13,301 nt of DNA, taken from Deltaproteobacteria bacterium (GTDB lineage Bacteria > Desulfobacterota > Desulfobacteria > Desulfobacterales > Desulfobacteraceae). Made by a program: the position numbers and the translations under genes. Shown here one piece after another: positions 1-5,940 of this stretch. The DNA lies in the NCBI GenBank assembly GCA_019314105.1, contig JAFCZY010000019.1:1-13301 (forward strand), given 5' to 3'. The notes beneath the pieces were generated by a model, which was given only the letters and a program-made list of their open reading frames with translations, ran no database searches and had not been told where the DNA came from. Positions within the stretch are counted from its first letter, which is position 1. Every line of letters begins with the position of its first letter.

Positions 1-37
1 ATCGTGATAGTTAGACCGCATAAATCAAATCGCAAAT

Positions 38-115
<78 letters not shown>

Positions 116-163
116 TAAAATCAGGCAGTTAGGCTTTGCAAGAGAGGCGTCTTTTTATTTGTG

Positions 164-237
164 TCAACCATTCCATCAACCATTTTCGAATTTGATTTAA
201 TTAAAACATGGGATTTTCCCATGTTTTGTCAACCAAT
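164..237. repeat. three TCAACCA direct repeats between tRNA and integrase
   Basis: TCAACCATT occurs at 164-172 and 176-184, and TCAACCAAT at 229-237, all in the same orientation. Short direct repeats near an integrase and its attachment site are often arm-type integrase-binding sites. They could equally be regulatory sites for the small gene that starts at 248. One more TCAACCATT lies inside the integrase frame (1063-1071), so chance or a host motif is not excluded. Confidence 0.35.
203..227. repeat. perfect 11-bp inverted repeat with 3-nt loop
   Basis: AAAACATGGGA (203-213) and TCCCATGTTTT (217-227) are exact reverse complements around TTT. As RNA this is a tight hairpin ending in U residues, so it could terminate transcription from the tRNA side. 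As DNA it could be an operator. It sits 20 bp before the ATG at 248 and just before that gene's GGAGG ribosome-binding site, which favours control of that gene. Confidence 0.5.
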
Positions 238-247
238 GGAGGTGACC

Positions 248-511
248 ATGTCCTTACCCATTGCAGCAACCCCTGTTCTAAAAGGGAAAGAGGCGGTAAA
301 TTTTTTACGCAAAATTGAAAATGATTTACAAAAACCATTAAAATATACACCAACTCCAAAACTTGGACAGGCTAAAAAATTAGTTAAAGAATATCATGCA
401 GCTTTGGAAGGTCGAAAGCTTCTTTTTTTTGCAGGTCTTTGGCGAGGTGGGCGTAAACTCTCATTATCATTTCTCCATTTACGTGTCCTACTCTTTCGGC
501 CAGGTCCATGA
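248..511 (+). CDS. small antitoxin-like or hypothetical protein, probably truncated
   Basis: I do not recognise the function with certainty. The start at ATG 248 is chosen because GGAGGT (238-243) lies 4 bp upstream. A longer frame from 161 has no ribosome-binding site and would translate the hairpin. The first roughly 57 residues look like a real, charged, helical small protein (MSLPIAATPVLKGKEAVNFL, then a Lys-rich helix ending in KLVKEYHAALEGRK). After about position 412 the reading continues only because it crosses the antisense strand of the integrase 3' end, and the residues become hydrophobic and Gly/Arg-rich without sense. I infer that the original 3' end and stop codon were removed at a recombination junction. 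Proteins of this size with a strong ribosome-binding site and an upstream palindrome often are antitoxins. No toxin partner is present here. Confidence 0.45.
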   Translation: MSLPIAATPVLKGKEAVNFLRKIENDLQKPLKYTPTPKLGQAKKLVKEYHAALEGRKLLFFAGLWRGGRKLSLSFLHLRVLLFRPGP

Positions 512-1312
512 TGTCTGCGCCGTTTGCCAGGGCATAGGTGATGTAAAAATGCCGGATGTCATACAAGCGAATTCGCCTGGTGATGCCGGCTTTTTTTTTG
601 GCGGTTCGCCAGGCTTTTGAAATGGATTTGATCTGTTTGCCTTTATATGAGACTATATAAAGGCAGCCGTTATTTTCTTTATCTTTTGCTTTAAGTTTTG
701 TCATGAAAGCTGTTGTAAAATATTGCCATCTCCATGTATCTGTTTTTGATGCATAGATCTCGATCCGTTTCATCTTCCAGTCCACGTTTGACCATTTCAG
801 GGAAAATAATTCCTTTGGCCCGGGACGCACTCCGCTGTTGTATGCCAGTTCCAGGCACCATTTGAGATGATCCGGAGCCACGTCGAGGATCCGCTCAAAC
901 TCCTGCAGGGTGAAAAGATTGATCTTGAATTTTTTCAGGATCCGGAGCGGTTTTCGTTTGCGCCACGGGTGATCATCTATATAGTCGTTTTCTACGGCCC
1001 AGGTGAAGATCTTGGATGTGTATTGGAAGTATTTGTTGATTGATCTTGGACCGACATTTGCGTCAACCATTTTTTCCTGAATTTTGTTCCAATCCCAAAT
1101 GTTGATAATGTGGATAGGCTTGTAAATGATAGCGAAGATGATATTCCGGGAACATTCCATTGACCCCGCTTTTTTTTAAGCTGTATTTCAAGGTCCCGGG
1201 CTTCAGCGGCCTTCTTTGCATCCACCCCCCGTCCAAACGGCTCCCAGACTTTCTTTCCGAAATCATAATAAACACAGTAAACCAGTCCATTTTTTTTAGT
1301 GAATATAGGCAT
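384..1312 (-). pseudogene. int: phage tyrosine recombinase (integrase), frame-disrupted
   Basis: The enzyme would cut and rejoin DNA at attachment sites to insert or excise the element. The 5' part (ATG at 1310-1312) encodes an arm-type DNA-binding domain (VYYDFGKKVWEPFGRGVDAK). The 3' part (384-1160) encodes the rest in the -1 frame. It has the end of the core-binding domain (KPIHIINIWDWNKIQ) and a full catalytic domain. Counted from the Met at 1160, the catalytic residues are Arg112 in SGVRPG, Lys139, Tyr200-x-x-Arg203-His204 in YDIRH, His226 in VGH and nucleophile Tyr236 in VYAHL. The frames meet near an A8 run (T 1170-1177). Only about 66 residues remain between arm and catalytic domain, some 30-45 fewer than is usual for this family by my recollection. 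An out-of-frame internal deletion therefore explains the break better than a single slipped base. The tail (KEAFDLPKLHDIL) may cross the element junction. Confidence 0.85.
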
Positions 1313-1333
1313 TGTTGTTTGGTATTGGATTTT

Positions 1334-2014
1334 CTAATTCGACGCTTTTATATCACTTTCGTCAACCCACCCTACTTTCCCGTCGATTTCAATTTGATAT
1401 TCAATGATGCTTATATCCTTATTACATACTGTTATTTTAGACTCAAGTACCTTCCCCGCCTGCCCTGGCTTAACGACCATAAGAATGTTTTCATCTCTCC
1501 AATTTCCTTGGGTTTTGAATATTTCGATATCCTTTCCTTTACTGGAAACGAACTCAACAATTGTTCCTTTTTCAAAAATAACTTTTTTAGATTTGAAGTA
1601 TAGAGTCCCAAGAGTAATATTGATTTTCATTGGGGCGGTTTCATTCGCCGCTTCAGCCCAATTTCCATTCGGGGCATAAACAGCTTCCCCAATTGAAGTT
1701 TGGCCTGTCTTATCGTCTTGTGGACGAAAGCCTTCAACAGAGAGCGCATTCAGTTTTTTTTGGGATGCATAGATTTCTTTGACCGCCTTTTTGAATGTTG
1801 CTTCCACGTCTTCTTGTGTACGTCCTTCTGGAATTTCAATCCGAACGACTAGACGCTTTACCAGGCCACCCATTGCATCTACATTTCGTTCGCTTAATAA
1901 TCTATAAGATAAATTGTCCCCTCCAAAGCAATTTGATGTCATCGAGAAAAAGCTAATAAAGCAAATCAAGAACACCATGTTCACCTTTAATATTGTAAAT
2001 TCAGATCTAATCAT
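1334..2014 (-). CDS. exported protein with C-terminal SH3-like segment
   Basis: A 226-residue protein of unknown function. A hydrophobic stretch (VFLICFISFFSM, residues 14-25) after a Lys-containing start looks like a signal peptide, probably cleaved near SNCFGG; the Cys lacks a standard lipobox. The middle (residues 34-125) has an alpha/beta pattern with VVRIEIPEGRTQEDVEATF and GEAVYAPNGNW. It resembles small exported domains of unknown function that include the phrase 'YAP.GNW'. The C-terminus (residues 150-226) ends in KVGWVDESDIKAS, typical of bacterial SH3-like domains that bind cell wall or protein ligands. AAAGGA lies 7-8 bp before the ATG. It follows the nuclease gene by 73 bp and precedes the integrase, so it is probably cotranscribed with the repressor operon and made in the lysogen. 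The likely site of action is the periplasm. Confidence 0.75.
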   Translation of the reverse strand: MIRSEFTILKVNMVFLICFISFFSMTSNCFGGDNLSYRLLSERNVDAMGGLVKRLVVRIEIPEGRTQEDVEATFKKAVKEIYASQKKLNALSVEGFRPQDDKTGQTSIGEAVYAPNGNWAEAANETAPMKINITLGTLYFKSKKVIFEKGTIVEFVSSKGKDIEIFKTQGNWRDENILMVVKPGQAGKVLESKITVCNKDISIIEYQIEIDGKVGWVDESDIKASN

Positions 2015-2087
2015 TTTAATTTTCCTTTATTTTGGGGATTAAAATTCTCTATTTTCGTCTTTTGGCCCGCCGGGCAAACCATTTTTA

Positions 2088-2768
2088 TCAAGGATTACAT
2101 ATTTTACATGGTTTATATCCAGCCTGGATTGCCTCATCTCTGCTTTGGAATAATACAGTACACTTTGAACAATTATAATACCTACACCCAGGCCTATGAA
2201 ATTTTTTACTTGAATAATTTCCATGATAAACAACCACTTCCGCATCCGCCCTAACTAATGTCATCACTTTTTTGTTAGTTGTCTGATTGATGGTCGTTTT
2301 ATCTCCGCGCCTAAAATTCCACGGTGGTATAGGATTAGAATCGTTCCATAACCCCAGCTTGTTTTGACGTGCAGTTATTTCCAATACTGACAGATTTTTA
2401 TCAAATGAGTATCGCTTATAATGCCAGGCAAGTCCTGCTTTCAGCAATTCTTCGTTAAGGCACATCCCGTTAACATTTACCCATGCAATGGTTCTGCCAT
2501 ATCTATCAATCATAACAGGTTTTATTTCAACTATCTGCTTAAAAACAATTCCGGCCGTAAACTGCTTTGCCCTTTTTCCGGAAGCCTGTTTCTTTTCAGG
2601 GCAATCAATGCCGTACAGCCTGATCCGTTCAGCCATACCCTGGTGCATGACTTTGATCGTATCACCATCGCTAATACCCACACATTCGCCGGACCAAGCA
2701 TAAGCAAGAGTAGAAATACAAAAAAAGACTAAAAAAGACCATAGTAATTTTTTAATCATTGCTTTCAT
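2088..2768 (-). CDS. exported staphylococcal-nuclease-like (thermonuclease) protein with Cys-rich tail
   Basis: A 226-residue nuclease predicted to act outside the cytoplasm. Residues 1-24 form a signal peptide (MKAMIKKLLWSFLVFFCIST, cleavage near AYA|WSG). Residues 27-150 are an SNase domain with the expected active-site set: Asp34 and Asp36 in DGDTI, Arg50-Asp55-Glu58 in IRLYGIDCPE, and Arg92 in DRYGR, matching Arg35, Asp40, Glu43 and Arg87 of staphylococcal nuclease. Residues 181-226 are a separate Cys/His tail (HRPGC, YNCSKC, KPCKIC). It resembles the small metal-binding module found after some bacterial thermonucleases and in Ada-like proteins. AGGGAG precedes the ATG by about 10 bp. All key residues are present, so it should cleave DNA or RNA in a calcium-dependent way. 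It lies between repressor and integrase, a usual place for genes expressed by the lysogen. Confidence 0.92.
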   Translation of the reverse strand: MKAMIKKLLWSFLVFFCISTLAYAWSGECVGISDGDTIKVMHQGMAERIRLYGIDCPEKKQASGKRAKQFTAGIVFKQIVEIKPVMIDRYGRTIAWVNVNGMCLNEELLKAGLAWHYKRYSFDKNLSVLEITARQNKLGLWNDSNPIPPWNFRRGDKTTINQTTNKKVMTLVRADAEVVVYHGNYSSKKFHRPGCRYYNCSKCTVLFQSRDEAIQAGYKPCKICNP

Positions 2769-2784
2769 TTTTTTTAAACTCCCT

Positions 2785-2940
2785 TTAAAATTTAATATCC
2801 CAGATAACCTTAATCACCTTTCCTATGATTTTATAGTGTTCGTTGGGTGTGATGGGCCTATATTCAGGGTTGTCGCTTGTAAGATAAACCTTGTTGTCCT
2901 TTTTGCGGTATCGTTTGAGGATTAGCTCACTCCATTTGGC
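2785..2940 (-). pseudogene. C-terminal remnant of an S24/LexA-type repressor domain
   Basis: The reading frame gives KWSELILKRYRKKDNKVYLT, then SDNPEYRPI and HYKIIGKVIKVIWDIKF before TAA at 2785-2787. This is the conserved end of S24-family CI repressors and LexA, including the strand that carries the catalytic region's final fold. The Ser/Lys catalytic dyad and the first half of the S24 domain are absent. The fragment is in the same frame as the upstream repressor and separated from it only by a TAA stop (2962-2964) and seven further codons. It therefore looks like the surviving tail of an older full-length CI whose middle was lost or replaced. No start codon or ribosome-binding site makes it an independent gene. 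Confidence 0.7.
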
Positions 2941-2961
2941 TTGTTGTAAAACTATAATATA

Positions 2962-3429
2962 TTACTCTGCCGAGTTGTTTTTTTTATACTTATTTTCTTT
3001 GTCCTCCCGCACGGAGTTGATAAACGAGACTAAGTTGTATGCCAGGATATTTGCGTTAGGGTGATCGCTTATAAGAACCTCTCTGGCCATTTTCATTAAT
3101 TCTTTTACTGAATATTCTGCGCCTTCAATTTTGATGTTTTTATCATCGCCGTTTCTGCGCTTAAAATCTGCGATATTTAAGGCCGCTTCATTGTTTTTAT
3201 ACTCCTCAAAATATGACGGGTTAATTCCACCGACCTTGCAAATCTTACGAAGAGCATCTTGTTTAGGCTTAGCGGTACCGGTTATATAGTTTTTAAATGC
3301 GTTTGTTGATATGCCTGCTTTTTTCGCAAATCTTACATACCGTCCATCGGCCTCTTTTTCTATTAAATTCCAAAGCTTGCATTGGAAATAAGTTTTAGGC
3401 GGCCACTTTTTTTTCACAAAATTACCCAT
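2962..3429 (-). CDS. CI-like phage repressor, N-terminal HTH without S24 domain
   Basis: A 155-residue DNA-binding protein likely to maintain lysogeny. Residues 27-75 form an XRE/lambda-type helix-turn-helix (RYVRFAKKAGISTNAFKNYI, then KPKQDALRKICKVGGINPSY). The C-terminal third (residues 112-142, KELMKMAREVLISDHPNANI) is an amphipathic helix that could serve for dimerisation. The protein ends NNSAE at TAA. It lacks the autoproteolytic S24 domain, but a remnant of one follows in frame, so induction by RecA-type cleavage is not expected. The ribosome-binding site before ATG 3429 is weak, and a GTG four codons later is an alternative start. It is transcribed away from the Cro-like gene across a shared operator region, the standard arrangement of a phage genetic switch. 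Confidence 0.8.
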   Translation of the reverse strand: MGNFVKKKWPPKTYFQCKLWNLIEKEADGRYVRFAKKAGISTNAFKNYITGTAKPKQDALRKICKVGGINPSYFEEYKNNEAALNIADFKRRNGDDKNIKIEGAEYSVKELMKMAREVLISDHPNANILAYNLVSFINSVREDKENKYKKNNSAE

Positions 3430-3445
3430 AAGCGCATTTTTTTTC

Positions 3446-3475
3446 TTGACAAGTGCATAAATATGTATTTATAAC
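3446..3475 (+). promoter_or_regulatory. candidate rightward early promoter
   Basis: A perfect -35 hexamer TTGACA (3446-3451) is followed after 18 bp by TATAAC (3470-3475). It points at the 3562 and Cro-like frames and lies within 50 bp of the divergent repressor start. It is the best sigma-70 match in the window. Confidence 0.6.
3457..3472. promoter_or_regulatory. candidate repressor operator
   Basis: ATAAATA-TG-TATTTAT is a perfect 7-bp palindrome covering the spacer and -10 of the rightward promoter. Flanks AAGTGC and AACGCTT extend it imperfectly. Binding here would block rightward transcription, as expected for a CI or Cro operator. Confidence 0.45.
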
Positions 3476-3486
3476 GCTTTTAACAA
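3458..3486 (-). promoter_or_regulatory. candidate leftward repressor promoter
   Basis: On the minus strand TTGTTA (3486-3481) and TATTTA (3463-3458) are 17 bp apart and read toward the repressor start at 3429. The matches are moderate (4/6 and 3/6). It overlaps the palindrome and the rightward promoter, so the two directions would compete. Confidence 0.3.
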
Positions 3487-3561
3487 CATTAAAAAGCATC
3501 AAATGCAGGTTAAAAGAATTTTTAATTAAAACCATTAATTTTTAACAAAGGAAACCATATC

Positions 3562-3765
3562 ATGATTGAATAGATTTCCGATCTTGTTGGTAGAAAAGTT
3601 TTTTATCGACCGCTTGGCCACAGAAGCATGAAGGTCTCAGTAATTCAATCGAGCCGTCAGCTTGAAAATTTGACAAGCAGAAGGCTCACTGTTTTTACCT
3701 TGGAAAATGGGGATATCGTATCCCCTGACGACTATTTTTTTGAGTGTTCAAGACCTATAACTTAA
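3562..3765 (+). pseudogene. small early phage protein interrupted by an amber codon at codon 4
   Basis: The frame begins ATG ATT GAA TAG and then stays open for 63 codons (ISDLVGRKVFYRPLGHRSMK, ending SPDDYFFECSRPIT) until TAA 3763-3765. AAAGGAAA (3546-3553) lies 8-9 bp before the ATG, so initiation there is credible. The residues after TAG look like a real folded domain: VGRKVFYRPLG, a middle rich in Ser/Arg, then LTVFTLENGDIVSPDDY. The first in-frame ATG after the stop (codon 22 of the frame) would delete the conserved-looking VGRKVFYRP segment. Either this is a nonsense mutation, or the amber codon is read through (suppressor tRNA or pyrrolysine), or an unusual ATT start at 3574 is used. 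I do not know its function. Its place just before the Cro-like gene suggests a regulatory or early role. Confidence 0.5.
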
Positions 3766-3778
3766 CATCGTTAAAATT

Positions 3779-4027
3779 ATGAGTATCAAAAAAAATAAGC
3801 GCACTGTCAACAAAAAACTCATCATGGCTATGGCCGCGTACAACGAGCTGAACCTTAAAACGATGGGGCTGAAATGCGATCCGCCTGTGTCAAGGGCGTG
3901 TATGAGCATGTTGGTCGGTGGTAAAAATTTCAGCAGGCGGCTGATAATTCAGGTTTCCGACATCCTTCATGTGCCTGATGCAATTTTGTTTCCCTACACG
4001 GAAACCGAAAGCTGTAATGACCAGTAA
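3779..4027 (+). CDS. Cro-like helix-turn-helix protein
   Basis: An 82-residue basic protein with a predicted XRE-type helix-turn-helix over residues 12-70: KKLIMAMAAYNELNLKTM, then VSRACMSMLVGGKNFSRRLI as the turn and recognition region, then QVSDILHVPDAILFP. The last phrase is typical of the fourth helix in short Cro/CI-type repressors. The ribosome-binding site is poor (TTAAAATT before ATG), so translation may be coupled to the preceding frame ending at 3765. It is divergent from the CI-like gene and is most likely the lytic-side repressor of the switch. Confidence 0.7.
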   Translation: MSIKKNKRTVNKKLIMAMAAYNELNLKTMGLKCDPPVSRACMSMLVGGKNFSRRLIIQVSDILHVPDAILFPYTETESCNDQ

Positions 4028-4054
4028 TTGCAGAAAGCAAATATTATACCATGT

Positions 4055-4090
4055 TAATTGATACAGTTTTATCATTATAATAATCAATTA
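4055..4090. repeat. 8-bp inverted repeat in AT-rich gap
   Basis: TAATTGAT (4055-4062) and ATCAATTA (4083-4090) flank 20 bp in the non-coding stretch after the Cro-like gene. A TATAAT lies at 4076-4081 and another at 4095-4100, but neither has a good -35 at the right distance. It may be an operator for the next gene or a weak terminator. Confidence 0.3.
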
Positions 4091-4177
4091 GTTATATAAT
4101 ATGTTTAATTTTTTGTTAAATATATGTGTGGGTAATAAATTACATGTTTTGTGGAAATTATTACATAAGAAGGGGGT

Positions 4178-4501
4178 TTGATTATTAAAAAAGTAACCTT
4201 TAAAAACGGCAAAGTAATTCTCACACCCTGGTTGCGAATCGAAGAGGCGGCGGCTTATTGCGGCCTGTCTCGTTCTGCTTTTACTGATCATACCAGAAAC
4301 CTTCCTCACGCCGGAAACGAACGAACCCGTCTTTATAATATAAAAATTCTTGATGACTGGCTCAACGGCAATCTTGATATTCCTTTTGACCCCGACGAAA
4401 AAACAAAGATCAGGCGCAGGCATTATCAAAAATCAGTTGAACGCTCAATTGGCCTGGTGCATCCAATAACTGGTAAAATATTCAAACCAAGGGAGGCATG
4501 A
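4178..4501 (+). CDS. excisionase-like HTH DNA-binding protein
   Basis: A 107-residue protein with a winged-helix/excisionase-type motif: LRIEEAAAYCGLSRSAFTDH (residues 19-38), then RTRLYNIKILDDWLNG (residues 50-65). This is the usual 'helix-turn-helix, then Tyr and DDWL' pattern of MerR-like helix_turn_helix_17 proteins. The start is TTG at 4178. It is the first start codon after an in-frame TAA at 4166 and is preceded by AAGAAGGGGG, although the spacing is short. The Lys/Arg-rich tail (KTKIRRRHYQKS) could contact DNA. It could act as an excisionase for the integrase or as an early regulator. It overlaps the next gene by ATGA, so the two are translationally coupled. Confidence 0.65.
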   Translation: MIIKKVTFKNGKVILTPWLRIEEAAAYCGLSRSAFTDHTRNLPHAGNERTRLYNIKILDDWLNGNLDIPFDPDEKTKIRRRHYQKSVERSIGLVHPITGKIFKPREA

Positions 4502-4683
4502 TGATACGATTAGCAATACATATTGCAACGCATGACTGGACGCTGGGTTTTATGTTTGTCCTGGGGATTAGTATAGCTGGATCAGATGGCGAATGTTTTC
4601 CTTGGTTTAATTTTATAGGGGCTTTGATGTTTGGTTACGTTGCGTTTGTAGCGAATTGGCTTCAATCGTATCCGAAACGTTGA
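4498..4683 (+). CDS. small two-segment membrane protein
   Basis: A 61-residue hydrophobic protein with two predicted membrane segments (about residues 15-28, LGFMFVLGISIAG, and 38-54, NFIGALMFGYVAFVANW) separated by a short loop with Asp, Glu and Cys. The C-terminus is QSYPKR, a positive end that would favour the cytoplasm. GGGAGG (4491-4496) is best placed for the second ATG at 4501, so the true start may be one codon later. It overlaps the preceding stop as ATGA. No family recognised. Small early phage membrane proteins can act in superinfection exclusion or host takeover, but nothing here proves it. Confidence 0.6.
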   Translation: MMIRLAIHIATHDWTLGFMFVLGISIAGSDGECFPWFNFIGALMFGYVAFVANWLQSYPKR

Positions 4684-4708
4684 CAATACATGGCAACCTC
4701 CTCCGGCC

Positions 4709-4814
4709 ACACCTGACGGGTAAAGTAAGCTCTATATTTTGTGCAGGGATATAGAGTCTGAACAGGTGTATAAAACATATACCCTCACAAGGAGTGACCT
4801 GTGTGAGGGCATAT
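4709..4814 (+). ncRNA. candidate structured RNA or folded leader, unidentified
   Basis: This gene-free stretch contains nested complementary segments. ACACCTG (4709-4715) pairs with CAGGTGT (4763-4769) and encloses a hairpin of CTCTATAT (4730-4737) with ATATAGAG (4749-4756). A second, stronger hairpin follows: CCCTCACAAGG (4782-4792) with CCTGTGTGAGGG (4798-4809) through one bulged G, loop AGTGA, extended by ATAT/ATAT across an A-C mismatch (4777-4814). Alternative pairings exist, ACAGGT (4762-4767) with ACCTGT (4797-4802) and GGTGTAT (4765-4771) with ATATACC (4777-4783), which would exclude the others. No U-run follows, so it is not a simple terminator. It could be a small RNA, a regulated leader for the gene at 4836, or a protein-binding DNA site. 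Confidence 0.45.
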
Positions 4815-4835
4815 AATCAATTAGGAACATAAATA

Positions 4836-5108
4836 ATGAGTGAAGAGCGAACTGACTTGGAGTGGATACCATGGCGTCGATACGTGGTTTTATTAACTAT
4901 TGATAAAATGCAATATGTCAATTTGGGCAGATTCCGCTTAAAAAAAAGTGCATGCAAGCAATCAGATCGCCTTACAGCTTATAAGGGCTACAAACTAAAA
5001 ATAGTTGATACCAAACATAATCTATTTATCCATCAACCTGTGGATAAAGAGATTTATTACAGACAGCTACGATGGCAACAAAAAAACCGCAAAGAATTGA
5101 ATAAATAA
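4836..5108 (+). CDS. small early phage protein, unknown function
   Basis: A 90-residue, strongly basic protein that I do not recognise. It starts acidic (MSEERTDLEW), then has a beta-like core (RRYVVLLTIDKMQYVNLGRF) and many Lys/Arg residues to the end (YYRQLRWQQKNRKELNK), as in nucleic-acid-binding proteins. AGGA (4823-4826) is 9 bp before ATG. It follows the folded region directly, so that structure lies in its leader. Two bases separate it from the next gene, indicating one operon. Confidence 0.6.
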   Translation: MSEERTDLEWIPWRRYVVLLTIDKMQYVNLGRFRLKKSACKQSDRLTAYKGYKLKIVDTKHNLFIHQPVDKEIYYRQLRWQQKNRKELNK

Positions 5109-5110
5109 AG

Positions 5111-5713
5111 ATGAAAAAGAAATACAACTTCACACCCGAAATAGATGAACAGATTCGACAATTATATCGTGTCGAGGTTGGGATTAGATCTGTAGCCTAT
5201 AAAGGACCTGTGCGAGATTTGGCTAAAAGATTCAATATGCCCAGATGGTGTGTGTCACGGCGTGCCCTGAAACTTGGAGTGTTACCGATACAAAAAAAAG
5301 AACCGAACTGGTCTGAAAAAGAAATAAAAATATTAGAACACAACTCACAGTACTCTGCAAAGACTATACAAAAAAAGCTCAAAGCTGCCGGTTATTGCCG
5401 TACAGAAGTTGGAATAATTTTGAAACGAAAAAGAATGCGGTTTCTTCAAAATCTTGATGGTTACTCAGCTCAATCAGTTGCAACATGTTTTGGCATTGAT
5501 GTCCATGCTGTAACAAGATGGATTGATAAAGGGTGGTTAAGGGCGGAACGGCGCAACACAGATCGCACTGATTTACAAGGCGGTGATTGTTGGTACATAA
5601 AGAATAAATGGATTAGGGAGTTTGTCATCGACAGTGTGGCTGTAATTGATTTTCGCAAAATAGATAAATATTGGATCACCGATCTACTATCATCAAAAGT
5701 TTCTGAATTGTAA
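5111..5713 (+). CDS. HTH/Myb-like phage DNA-binding protein
   Basis: A 200-residue protein with two or three DNA-binding modules. Residues 5-55 read as a Myb/SANT-like or homeodomain-like helix set (EIDEQIRQLYRVEVG, RDLAKRFNMPRWCVSRRALK). Residues 66-105 are a second SANT-like unit (NWSEKEIKILEHNSQYSAKT). Residues 118-150 contain a MerR-type helix-turn-helix (YSAQSVATCFGIDVHAVTRW). I recall phage proteins of this architecture from deltaproteobacterial prophages, always of unknown exact role. It lies in the early operon before the replication genes, so transcriptional control or a replication-accessory role is likely. The ribosome-binding site is weak; the gene is probably coupled to the preceding stop two bases upstream. 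Confidence 0.7.
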   Translation: MKKKYNFTPEIDEQIRQLYRVEVGIRSVAYKGPVRDLAKRFNMPRWCVSRRALKLGVLPIQKKEPNWSEKEIKILEHNSQYSAKTIQKKLKAAGYCRTEVGIILKRKRMRFLQNLDGYSAQSVATCFGIDVHAVTRWIDKGWLRAERRNTDRTDLQGGDCWYIKNKWIREFVIDSVAVIDFRKIDKYWITDLLSSKVSEL

Positions 5714-5728
5714 TTATGGGGATTATGT

Positions 5729-5917
5729 ATGGATGAATTAATTTCAACGATGCCTTATGGGAAATTCAAAGGCCAGGATATCGTAAGTTTACCGAGCGCA
5801 TACCTATTGTGGATAGCTGAGAACATTGGCGAGAATACTCCACGCAACAAGGCCATATGCCTTGCCGCTGATCAAGAGTATCAGTTTCGTGAAAAGAACG
5901 ACTGTCATATCAATTAA
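5729..5917 (+). CDS. DUF3820-like small protein
   Basis: A 62-residue protein whose first 45 residues carry the pattern MPYGKFKGQDIVSLPSAYLL followed by WIAENI. This matches the small domain annotated DUF3820 ('MPFGKYKG...LP..YL.WL'), found alone in phages and next to DnaQ-type exonuclease domains. The biochemical role is unknown; a nucleic-acid transaction is plausible from its partners. GGGG (5718-5721) lies 7 bp before the ATG. It ends the early operon, and a 238-bp non-coding stretch follows. Confidence 0.7.
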   Translation: MDELISTMPYGKFKGQDIVSLPSAYLLWIAENIGENTPRNKAICLAADQEYQFREKNDCHIN

Positions 5918-5940
5918 GGACGCTAACCAGATAACAGATC

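Noticed and set aside
161..247. Longer start at 161 for the small gene at 248
   Set aside because: No ribosome-binding site at 161, and the added residues would be encoded by the perfect hairpin and repeat region; ATG 248 has GGAGGT at ideal distance.
1160..1603. Plus-strand 147-codon open frame
   Set aside because: It is antisense to the integrase start and the exported SH3-like protein, has aromatic-rich random composition and no translation signal.
2039..2245. Minus-strand 68-codon frame after the nuclease
   Set aside because: It overlaps the end of the nuclease gene in another frame and has no independent support.
4088..4429. Minus-strand 113-codon frame
   Set aside because: Antisense to the excisionase-like gene and its AT-rich leader; composition is not protein-like.
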